In this document: positions 1 to 5,315 of the stretch, piece after piece
Position numbering within the stretch: position 1 is the stretch's first letter
Layout of the letters: every line of letters begins with the position of its first letter
Assembly (NCBI GenBank): GCA_018895315.1
Contig: JAHIOK010000412.1
Location: 1-6,893 of the forward strand
Length of the DNA stretch: 6,893 bases
From: Actinomycetota bacterium
Lineage (GTDB): Bacteria > Actinomycetota > Actinomycetes > Actinomycetales > Microbacteriaceae
Direction: 5' to 3'
Position numbers and translations under genes: made by a program
Notes under the pieces: model-generated
Database searches by the model: none
Told to the model about the DNA's origin: nothing
What the model saw: the letters and a program-made list of their open reading frames with translations, nothing else

Positions 1-1546
1 CGCGATCACCGTCGATGCGTTCGTCCGCACCCACCGCGGCATCGAAGAAGTCGATCACGTCGGTGAAGTCGACTGTTCCCATGGCCTGACGGATGGCGCG
101 TCCGTGGGCTCGCCCGTACCCCGCGGAGCCCCGCGGGTTGCAGTAGACCACTGCGTAGCCGGCATCGACCAGCACCTGGGTCTCGTCGAAGAGATGTATG
201 CCATAACTCGCATACGGTCCGCCGTGGATCTGCAGGAGGACCGGGAACGGGCCGTCACCCTCCGGAAGCGCGACCCATCCGTGCACGGGATACCCGTCAC
301 GCGCGGTCACCGTGAGCTCACGCGGGACGACGGTCGCAAGGTCCCGGACCGCGAAGTCGGTGAGGGTGTGGGCGCCGTCGTCGTCGATCCGGACGATCTC
401 ACCCGACGACGATGGCGTCGCGACCGACGCGACGATGAGGTCGCCGGCCGCAGCGTGACCGCCGACTTCGACGTCACTGCTCACGACCTCAGACCATGCA
501 CCGGTGCGTGTGACACGCAGCAGGCGCACTCGGCCGCGCGTGCGATCCTGCACGAGGAAGTCGTCGCCCATCGGCGTGATGTGGCTGCCGACCTCGCCCA
601 GGTCGATGCTCTCCGGATCGGTCAGGCGCCGGGGCCCCTCCGCCTCGAGAACCCAGAGCGCGACACCCGGAGCGACGAAGTCCACCCCCGTCGGCCCCGC
701 ATCGGAGGCCAGCACCGCGACGATACCGTCGGCGGCCACCGCGATCCCGCCGAGCGAGAGGTTCTGCCCGCGCCCGATCACCTCGCGCTCGCCCGCGCCA
801 TCGACGCTGACCGCAACGAGGCGAGAGCGCAGGTCGCGGCGTTCGGGCTCGATCTCGTCGACCTCGGTGAGGATCTCTCGGCCGTCGATGGTGAAGGCCA
901 GTCCGCTGTGTGAGTGCGCACCCGCGGTGAGCGCTCGAGCCTCGGCGGCCACCACACGCTTCTTCGCCGGCGTCTCGCCCTCGGCGAGAACGACCGGTGC
1001 GGGCTCGTAGAACGGCTCGGCATCGATCACCGGAGCCTCGATCACGAACACGTGCGCGGGACGATCGGCGAGGTAGCCGAGTCCGTTTGCATGCCATCGG
1101 ATGCCGGTGACGTGCCGGGGCGACTCCGCCGAGGCATCGAGGCCTTCCACACTGCCGTAGCGGCCGGGCTCGGGAACGCGGGCAAGGTAGGCGATCAGGG
1201 TGCCGTCGGGCGACCAGGTGAACTCACTCACGCCGAGGGGCGCGTCGGTCGCTTGCACGGGCTCGCCCCCGCCACTGGCGATGACGAACACTTGCGCCTT
1301 GCCTTTGCCGTCGGCGCGGAGGAACGCGATGCGTGCACCGTCGCGCGAGAGCCGTGGGCCGGCATCCGCTGTTCCTCGAGTCACCCTCCTCGGCGCTCCG
1401 TCCGGCAGATCGATGCGCCAGAGCTGACCGACGGCGCGGTTCGCCGTGAGGTCAGGGCGGGAGGTCGCGAACACGACGAACGAACCGTCGGGTGCGAGGT
1501 CGGGGTGCCCGACCGAGACGAGCTTCTCGATGTCGACGGCGCGCAC
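1..1546 (-). CDS. S9 family peptidase (prolyl oligopeptidase/acylaminoacyl-peptidase-like), 3' end cut by window edge
   Basis: The reading frame is open from a GTG at 1546 to position 1, giving about 515 residues that lack the C-terminus. Seen: the N-terminal part carries beta-propeller (WD40-like/TolB-type) blade motifs, LAPDG near residue 17, LSRDG at 66-70 and WSPDG at 111-115. The C-terminal part begins an alpha/beta hydrolase fold, with HGGP at 441-444 (oxyanion-hole region) and NPRGSAGYG at 470-478, both typical of S9 peptidases. The nucleophile Ser (usually GxSxGG), Asp and His would lie beyond the left edge, so activity cannot be judged. Family members are usually about 600-700 residues and cleave short peptides or acyl-peptides in the cytoplasm; no signal peptide is visible. 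The start is supported by GGGGGAG four bases upstream and by lying 1 bp after the SDR stop, which suggests translational coupling. Exact substrate is unknown. Confidence 0.9.
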   Translation of the reverse strand, partial: MRAVDIEKLVSVGHPDLAPDGSFVVFATSRPDLTANRAVGQLWRIDLPDGAPRRVTRGTADAGPRLSRDGARIAFLRADGKGKAQVFVIASGGGEPVQATDAPLGVSEFTWSPDGTLIAYLARVPEPGRYGSVEGLDASAESPRHVTGIRWHANGLGYLADRPAHVFVIEAPVIDAEPFYEPAPVVLAEGETPAKKRVVAAEARALTAGAHSHSGLAFTIDGREILTEVDEIEPERRDLRSRLVAVSVDGAGEREVIGRGQNLSLGGIAVAADGIVAVLASDAGPTGVDFVAPGVALWVLEAEGPRRLTDPESIDLGEVGSHITPMGDDFLVQDRTRGRVRLLRVTRTGAWSEVVSSDVEVGGHAAAGDLIVASVATPSSSGEIVRIDDDGAHTLTDFAVRDLATVVPRELTVTARDGYPVHGWVALPEGDGPFPVLLQIHGGPYASYGIHLFDETQVLVDAGYAVVYCNPRGSAGYGRAHGRAIRQAMGTVDFTDVIDFFDAAVGADERIDGDR

Positions 1547-1547
1547 G

Positions 1548-2321
1548 TCACTCCCCCGCGAAGGCGCTCGTGTCGCCGACGAGGCGGGTGTTGTCGTCGG
1601 GAATGGGATCGACGGCGGCCTGGGCCACCTCGGCAGCGAACTCGGACACGTTGTACAGGCGTCCAGCCGATTCACGACGAGACGCGATCGCTCCGGGGTT
1701 CGCCCGCTCGAGGAGCGTCGCGGTGATGGTGCCTTCGATCATGTCGCCCGAGACGACGACGAACCCAACGCCCTGTGCCTCGAGCGCGGGGATGCGCTCG
1801 CGCAGAGCGTCTTCGCCGGCGCGCTTCGAGCGTGCGACCGGCTCGTACTCGGGCATCGTCGGCGTCGTGCGGATGAAGTGTGCCTGGTGGCTCGTGACGA
1901 ACACGACACGCGAACCTTCGTGCAGGAGCGGCAGCGCACCCTCGAGAACGCGCACCTGCGCGTCGCGGTTCAACTGAAGCGCGTAGTCCTCGGCCATGCC
2001 GCCCTCCATGCCCCCGGATGCGTTGAGCACGAGGACGTCGAGCGAGCCGAACTGCTTCTCGATCGCGGAGAACAGCGCCGCGACGGAGTCGCCGTCGGTG
2101 AGATCGGCGCCGACGACGAGCGCTTCGACTCCGAGGCCGCGCAGCTCGGTCGCGAGCTTCTCGGCGCGAGGAGCCTTGTTGCGGTAGTTGATGACGACGT
2201 TCGCGCCGGCCTCGGCGAGGTAGCGCACGGTGTCGGCACCGATGCCCCTCGAGGATCCGGTCACGAGGGCGGTCTTGCCCAACAGCGATCCGGGGGCGAG
2301 AAGGGGTGTGGATTCAGACAC
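1548..2321 (-). CDS. SDR family oxidoreductase-like protein with atypical active site
   Basis: A 257-residue protein, normal length for a classical short-chain dehydrogenase/reductase. Seen: the Rossmann nucleotide-binding motif TGSSRGIG at 21-28; NVVINYR at 41-47, where Arg after beta-strand 2 hints at NADP(H); DLT at 73-75; NASGG at 100-104 in place of the usual NAG; and the active-site Ser at 144 (VTSH). The YxxxK motif is degenerate: Lys166 is present (ARSK), but the residue four before it is Val162 (GTC codon). The nearest Tyr is 159, seven before the Lys. The PG motif after beta-strand 6 reads SGD (191-193). The cofactor fold therefore looks intact while the catalytic acid/base is missing or relocated. 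The start is GTG with AGGAG five bases upstream. The gene is first in a unit with the S9 peptidase, which begins 1 bp after its stop. The substrate is not recognisable. Confidence 0.9.
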   Translation of the reverse strand: MSESTPLLAPGSLLGKTALVTGSSRGIGADTVRYLAEAGANVVINYRNKAPRAEKLATELRGLGVEALVVGADLTDGDSVAALFSAIEKQFGSLDVLVLNASGGMEGGMAEDYALQLNRDAQVRVLEGALPLLHEGSRVVFVTSHQAHFIRTTPTMPEYEPVARSKRAGEDALRERIPALEAQGVGFVVVSGDMIEGTITATLLERANPGAIASRRESAGRLYNVSEFAAEVAQAAVDPIPDDNTRLVGDTSAFAGE

Positions 2322-2326
2322 GGGAA

Positions 2327-2331
2327 CTCCT
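2327..2331 (-). promoter_or_regulatory. Ribosome binding site of the SDR gene
   Basis: On the minus strand AGGAG lies five bases before the GTG at 2321-2319. It fixes this GTG as the start. Confidence 0.7.
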
Positions 2332-2342
2332 GGGGATGCCGG

Positions 2343-2357
2343 CGCCGCGAAGCGGCG
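2343..2357. repeat. Perfect 6-bp inverted repeat, 3-nt loop, in the SDR leader
   Basis: CGCCGC at 2343-2348 and GCGGCG at 2352-2357 are perfect reverse complements around a GAA loop (TTC on the minus strand). The hairpin lies about 10 bases upstream of the SDR ribosome binding site, so in an SDR transcript it could fold next to the Shine-Dalgarno sequence. It could equally be chance in GC-rich DNA; function is unknown. Confidence 0.4.
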
Positions 2358-2369
2358 AATACCGCGGAC

Positions 2370-2383
2370 CGCACAGTCGTGCG
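2370..2383. repeat. Small 5-bp inverted repeat in the SDR/nfeD intergenic region
   Basis: CGCAC (2370-2374) and GTGCG (2379-2383) flank a 4-base loop. It is the second small hairpin between the candidate SDR -10 element and the SDR start. The short stem makes functional meaning uncertain. Confidence 0.25.
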
Positions 2384-2396
2384 CGGGCGCTCATCG

Positions 2397-2402
2397 ACCC
2401 TA
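2397..2402 (-). promoter_or_regulatory. Candidate -10 element for the SDR-S9 unit
   Basis: The minus strand reads TAGGGT (context TTGGTAGGGTCG), which fits the actinobacterial TANNNT -10 pattern. It would give a leader of about 70 nt containing two small hairpins. No convincing -35 is visible at 16-18 bp upstream, so this is a weak inference. Confidence 0.3.
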
Positions 2403-2444
2403 CCAACGCACCTCTCTGACCGCCCGGCGAGCTCCCGCCCGTGT

Positions 2445-2450
2445 TAGGTT
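2445..2450 (+). promoter_or_regulatory. Candidate -10 element for the nfeD-SPFH-GDPD operon
   Basis: TAGGTT matches the TANNNT -10 pattern and sits about 20 bp upstream of the ATG at 2471, leaving a leader of roughly 14 nt that would hold only the Shine-Dalgarno sequence. A CTGACC at 2416-2421 resembles a -35 but its 23-bp spacing is too long. If this promoter is right, an upstream in-frame GTG at 2441 cannot be the start. Confidence 0.35.
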
Positions 2451-2458
2451 CGGAATGC

Positions 2459-2465
2459 GAGGAGG
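2459..2465 (+). promoter_or_regulatory. Strong ribosome binding site deciding the nfeD start
   Basis: GAGGAGG lies five bases before the ATG at 2471. It favours this start over the in-frame GTG at 2441, which has no comparable site. Confidence 0.75.
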
Positions 2466-2470
2466 CGGGC

Positions 2471-2944
2471 ATGGAAATCATCGCAGCGGTCGAGCAGTTC
2501 GCGTGGATCGGGTGGATCGTCCTGATCGCGGTCTTCCTCGTGATCGAGATGCTCACCCTCGATTTCACGTTCCTGATGCTGAGCATCGGCGGCGTCGCAG
2601 GACTCATCTCTGACTTGTTCGGTGCGCCGGTCTGGCTGCAGGTCGTGATTGCCGCCGCAGTGGCCGCGCTCCTCATCCTCGTGCTGAGACCGCCGCTGCT
2701 GCATCGGCTGCGTCGTGGCGAAGATCCGACACCCACGAATGTGGCGGCGCTCATCGGACTGTCCGGCCAGGTGATCGCCACCGTATCCTCGCTCGGCGGG
2801 CAGGTCAGGCTGTCGAACGGCGACATCTGGACCGCACGCGCCGACGAACCACTCGACCTCGCCCCCGGCACATCCGTCCGGGTCGCTCGCATCGACGGCG
2901 CCACCGCGTTCGTCCGCACCGCTGAGGAGCACCGACCGGCATGA
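2471..2944 (+). CDS. NfeD-like membrane protein (short form with OB-fold domain)
   Basis: A 157-residue protein starting at the ATG behind GAGGAGG. Seen: hydrophobic stretches at about 12-30, 32-48 and 53-72 that should form three membrane segments, followed by the basic stop HRLRRGED near 78-85. A soluble beta-rich domain (about 92-150) fits the NfeD C-terminal OB-fold, with LSGQVIATVSSLGGQVRL followed by LAPGTSVRVARIDGATAFV. The VIEMLTLDFTFLMLSIGG stretch (24-41) is typical of this family. Length is close to E. coli YbbJ (about 150 residues); the protease domain of long NfeD proteins is absent. Known for the family: short NfeD proteins are encoded next to SPFH proteins and are thought to assist or anchor their membrane assemblies. 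Here the stop overlaps the SPFH start by 4 bp (ATGA), supporting a functional pair. Confidence 0.9.
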   Translation: MEIIAAVEQFAWIGWIVLIAVFLVIEMLTLDFTFLMLSIGGVAGLISDLFGAPVWLQVVIAAAVAALLILVLRPPLLHRLRRGEDPTPTNVAALIGLSGQVIATVSSLGGQVRLSNGDIWTARADEPLDLAPGTSVRVARIDGATAFVRTAEEHRPA

Positions 2945-4017
2945 CTCCCGAGTCCATCATTCCCACCGCGATCGGCTGGCTTGTCGCGGTCGCGGTCTTC
3001 ATCTTCGTGCTGGTCGTCATCGTCCGCTCGATCCGCATCATTCCGCAGGCGAGTGCCGGAGTGGTCGAGCGTCTCGGCCGGTACCACAAGACCCTCATGC
3101 CCGGCTTGAACGTGCTGGTGCCGTTCATCGACCGCGTTCGCCCGCTCATCGACATGCGCGAACAAGTCGTCTCGTTCCCGCCGCAACCCGTCATCACCGA
3201 AGACAACCTGGTCGTCTCGATCGACACAGTCGTGTACTTCCAGGTCACCGACGCCCGCGCCGCCACCTACGAGATCGCGAACTACCTCGGCGCCGTCGAG
3301 CAGCTCACCACCACGACGCTCCGCAACGTGGTCGGCGGACTGAACCTCGAAGAGGCACTGACCAGTCGCGACAACATCAACGGGCAGCTCCGCGTCGTCC
3401 TCGACGAGGCCACCGGCAAGTGGGGCATCCGGGTCGGACGCGTCGAGCTCAAGGCAATCGATCCGCCGCTGTCGATCCAGGACTCCATGGAGAAGCAGAT
3501 GCGCGCCGAGCGAGACCGTCGCGCCGTCATCCTGACTGCGGAGGGCACCAAGCAGTCAGCGATCCTTACCGCAGAGGGTGCCCGTCAGGGCGAGATCCTC
3601 CGCGCCGAGGGTGACAAGCAGGCTGCGGTGCTCCGCGCACAGGGCGAGGCAGAGGCGATCACCACCGTCTTCAACGCGATCCACCTCGGCAATCCCGATG
3701 ACAAGCTGCTGGCTTACCAGTACCTGCAGACCCTGCCCAAGATCGCAGACAGCGCGTCGAGCAAGCTCTGGATCATCCCCAGCGAGCTCACCGAGGCCCT
3801 CAGGGGCCTCAGCGGAGCCTTCGTCGGCAAGGGCGCGTACGCCGGACCCACGACCGATCCCACCGCCGCTGTCCCGCCCACCCCTGTCACCGCGGCATCG
3901 ACTCCCCCGGCGGCACCTTCGGCTCCCGCGGCTGCATCTCCGACTCCGGCGCCCCCCGCAGAAGCCTCGGCTCCCGAGGCCTCATCCCCCGTCGATCCGA
4001 CGCTTCCGCCGCAGTGA
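2941..4017 (+). CDS. SPFH/band 7 (stomatin/flotillin-like) membrane protein, QmcA type
   Basis: A 358-residue protein. Seen: one N-terminal membrane segment (about 9-29); an SPFH/band 7 domain (about 32-192) with GVVERLGRYHKTLMPGLNVLVPFID at 40-64 and the VVSIDTVVYFQVTDA strand at 91-105; then four 11-residue repeats (197-240) of the pattern ILxAEGxxQxx, a hendecad coiled coil; a C-terminal part with YLQTLPKIA (261-269); and a Pro/Ala/Ser-rich tail (302-358) of low complexity. Known for the family: such proteins form large ring- or cage-like oligomers in the membrane and often work with NfeD proteins. The start overlaps the nfeD stop (ATGA) and the stop overlaps the next GTG (GTGA), so all three genes are likely translationally coupled. 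It is closer to stomatin/QmcA than to classic flotillin. A specific role is not visible. Confidence 0.93.
   Translation: MTPESIIPTAIGWLVAVAVFIFVLVVIVRSIRIIPQASAGVVERLGRYHKTLMPGLNVLVPFIDRVRPLIDMREQVVSFPPQPVITEDNLVVSIDTVVYFQVTDARAATYEIANYLGAVEQLTTTTLRNVVGGLNLEEALTSRDNINGQLRVVLDEATGKWGIRVGRVELKAIDPPLSIQDSMEKQMRAERDRRAVILTAEGTKQSAILTAEGARQGEILRAEGDKQAAVLRAQGEAEAITTVFNAIHLGNPDDKLLAYQYLQTLPKIADSASSKLWIIPSELTEALRGLSGAFVGKGAYAGPTTDPTAAVPPTPVTAASTPPAAPSAPAAASPTPAPPAEASAPEASSPVDPTLPPQ
3529..3660 (+). repeat. Four degenerate 33-bp tandem units encoding hendecad repeats
   Basis: Four consecutive 33-bp units encode I-L-T/R-A-E/Q-G followed by a polar pentad (residues 197-207, 208-218, 219-229 and 230-240 of the SPFH protein). 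The protein repeat is clear while the DNA has diverged, indicating old duplication or selection for an 11-residue coiled-coil period. Confidence 0.75.
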
Positions 4018-4808
4018 CCCACCCGTGGTTCGCGGGGGCGTCCTTCCCCCGTGTGCTCGCTCACCGTGGCCTGGTGAACCCGGATGCTGCGGCGCACGGT
4101 GTCGTCGAGAACTCCTTCGCGGCGATCGCCGAGGCGCACGGCGTAGGCGCCGAGTACGTCGAGTCCGACTGCCACCTCACCTCTGACGGCGAGGTGGTGC
4201 TCTTCCACGACGCCGATCTCCTGCGCGTGACCGGAGATCCACGTCGGATCGCCGAGGTCAGCCTTCGCGAACTCGAACATCTGATGGGCGACAGAGGCGG
4301 TCTCATCACCCTGGCGCAGGCACTCGATGGATTCCCGACGCTGCGCTTCAACCTCGATATCAAGGCCGAGGACGCCGCGGTTCCGGCCGGTCGTGTGATC
4401 GCCCCGCATGCGGACCGAGTGCTGGTCACGAGCTTCTCCGACGCGCGCCGCCGGGCCGCCCTCGCCGAAGCGGAGCGGGCCGGCGCCGACATGCGTCCGG
4501 CCACGTCGGCCGGCACAGGCACGATGGCCCGCATCCTGGCAGCGTCGACCTCGCGCTCGTCGCGGCTCGTGCGACGCGCTCTCGCCGGCGTCGATGCCCT
4601 GCAGATTCCGGAGCGACAGGGGCGGCTCCGCATCCTCACGCCCCGCCTCCTCGAGCACGCGCACAGTCACGGCGTCGAGGTGCACGTGTGGACCGTGAAC
4701 GAGCCGGAAGACATGCGGCGACTCTTCGCCATGGGTGTAGACGGTATCGTCACAGATAGAGCGGACATCGGCCGGGCCGTGGCGGAAAAGTCACCCCGAG
4801 CGGAATGA
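4014..4808 (+). CDS. Glycerophosphodiester phosphodiesterase (GDPD family)
   Basis: A 264-residue protein starting at GTG 4014, overlapping the SPFH stop by 4 bp. Seen: the GDPD TIM-barrel signature residues in order, AHRG at 16-19 (His17, Arg18), EN at 32-33, ESD at 50-52 (metal ligands Glu50 and Asp52), HD at 65-66 (second catalytic His65), NLDIK at 113-117 (Lys117), WTVN at 226-229, and GVDGIVTDRAD at 241-251. Every catalytic residue expected for the family is present. Known for the family: metal-dependent hydrolysis of glycerophosphodiesters to glycerol-3-phosphate and an alcohol. There is no signal peptide, so it is probably cytoplasmic (UgpQ-like). Coupling to NfeD and SPFH genes suggests a link with membrane lipid turnover, which is inference. 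The substrate head group cannot be told from sequence. Confidence 0.93.
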   Translation: MTHPWFAGASFPRVLAHRGLVNPDAAAHGVVENSFAAIAEAHGVGAEYVESDCHLTSDGEVVLFHDADLLRVTGDPRRIAEVSLRELEHLMGDRGGLITLAQALDGFPTLRFNLDIKAEDAAVPAGRVIAPHADRVLVTSFSDARRRAALAEAERAGADMRPATSAGTGTMARILAASTSRSSRLVRRALAGVDALQIPERQGRLRILTPRLLEHAHSHGVEVHVWTVNEPEDMRRLFAMGVDGIVTDRADIGRAVAEKSPRAE

Positions 4809-4850
4809 GCTCCGCGATCGACCAATCCCGCTGTGCATCCACTGTGAATG

Positions 4851-4868
4851 CTCGCGTTCGACGCGGAG
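4851..4868 (+). terminator. Weak hairpin after the GDPD gene (possible terminator)
   Basis: CGCGT (4853-4857) and ACGCG (4861-4865) pair around a TCG loop. With one bulged G the stem can extend to CT/AG at 4851-4852 and 4867-4868. No T-tract follows, so this may attenuate or terminate the operon, or do neither. Confidence 0.2.
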
Positions 4869-4871
4869 TTC

Positions 4872-4897
4872 GGATGATCCATCCAGGTCGCAGCGTT
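4872..4897 (+). promoter_or_regulatory. Candidate SigR/SigH-like promoter of rbpA
   Basis: GGATG (4872-4876), an 18-bp spacer, then GTT (4895-4897) resembles the thiol-oxidative-stress ECF sigma consensus GGAAT-N18-GTT, with two mismatches in the -35 box. Known: rbpA of Streptomyces coelicolor has a SigR-dependent promoter. A transcript would start near 4903-4905 and leave a leader of about 22 nt. The -35 box also forms half of a perfect 5-3-5 inverted repeat (4872-4884). No good TANNNT -10 element is visible here. Confidence 0.35.
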
Positions 4898-4912
4898 AGA
4901 CCTGTCACAGAC

Positions 4913-4919
4913 GAGAGGA
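4913..4919 (+). promoter_or_regulatory. Ribosome binding site of rbpA
   Basis: GAGAGGA precedes the ATG at 4927 by seven bases. It supports that start, as does the conserved MADR beginning of RbpA. Confidence 0.65.
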
Positions 4920-4926
4920 CCACACA

Positions 4927-5310
4927 ATGGCAGATCGCAGCCTCCGAGGCATCCGCCTCGGCGCCCAGAGCCTACAGAGCGAAGAGGGCGTCGTTTTCCA
5001 CGAGCGCACTCAGCAGACGTATACGTGCACCGTCTGTGCACGCGACACCACACTGACCTTCGCAGCCGACGCAGAAGCGCCGCAGGCGTGGGAGTGTCGC
5101 ACCTGCGGGTCCGAAGCCGTCCTGCGGGTCGGCGACGGCACCGTCACCGTCGACCACAGTGAAGACAAGATCCCCCGCACGCACTGGGACATGCTCCTGG
5201 AGCGCCGTACGATTCCCGAGCTCGAAGAGCTCCTGGAAGAGCGGCTCGCTTTCATCCGCGACCGCCGTGGCGCCGGTGACGACGTCACGAAGCAGAAGAT
5301 CAGCGCCTGA
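4927..5310 (+). CDS. rbpA: RNA polymerase-binding protein RbpA
   Basis: A 127-residue protein. Seen: the conserved N-terminus MADRSLRGIRLGAQS; a core domain with two CxxC pairs (Cys34/Cys37 and Cys57/Cys60) forming a likely zinc ribbon; a linker around 76-84; and the sigma-interaction domain RTHWDMLLERR at 84-94 followed by a charged helix to about 114. Arg93 aligns with Arg88 of M. tuberculosis RbpA, a key sigma contact, and Arg84 with Arg79. Known for the family: RbpA binds RNA polymerase and group I/II sigma factors, stabilises the open promoter complex and is confined to Actinomycetota. Odd: the linker (HSEDKIP) is much less basic than in M. tuberculosis. The gene has its own gap and candidate stress promoter, and converges on lnt with stops 3 bp apart. 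Confidence 0.97.
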   Translation: MADRSLRGIRLGAQSLQSEEGVVFHERTQQTYTCTVCARDTTLTFAADAEAPQAWECRTCGSEAVLRVGDGTVTVDHSEDKIPRTHWDMLLERRTIPELEELLEERLAFIRDRRGAGDDVTKQKISA

Positions 5311-5315
5311 TCTTC
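5295..5315. terminator. Perfect 9-bp hairpin spanning the rbpA and lnt stop codons
   Basis: GAAGATCAG (5295-5303) and CTGATCTTC (5307-5315) are perfect reverse complements around a CGC loop. The stem includes the rbpA stop (5308-5310) and two bases of the lnt stop (5314-5316 on the minus strand). It can fold in transcripts of either direction, so it may act as a bidirectional terminator or 3'-end stabiliser. No T-tract follows. Confidence 0.55.

Noticed and set aside
104..2447. Long plus-strand open frames (104-913, 914-1726, 1446-2447) opposite the S9 and SDR genes
   Set aside because: They are shadows of the real minus-strand frames: the S9 frame is continuous with propeller and HGGP/NPRGSAGYG motifs, and the SDR frame has its Rossmann motif.
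2441..2470. GTG at 2441 as an earlier nfeD start adding ten residues
   Set aside because: It has no ribosome binding site and overlaps the candidate -10 element, while ATG 2471 has an ideal GAGGAGG five bases upstream.
2314..3186. A 290-codon open frame on the minus strand opposite nfeD and the SPFH gene
   Set aside because: Composition is artefactual (many Arg, Ser, Asp and Thr) and it would run through both the divergent promoter region and the SDR start.
3714..4685. A 323-codon open frame on the minus strand opposite GDPD and the SPFH tail
   Set aside because: Low-complexity Gly/Ala/Glu/Arg composition, no ribosome binding site or motif, and it is fully opposed by genes with clear family signatures.
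4805..4926. Possible small RNA or riboswitch in the gap before rbpA
   Set aside because: Only about 118 bases with one weak hairpin and an inverted repeat; no conserved riboswitch-like structure was seen.
4805..5056. An ATG overlapping the GDPD stop (ATGA) that opens 83 codons
   Set aside because: The overlap mimics the operon's other junctions, but the peptide is Arg/Ser-rich without motif and runs into rbpA in another frame. Unlikely to be a real fourth gene, though not excluded.
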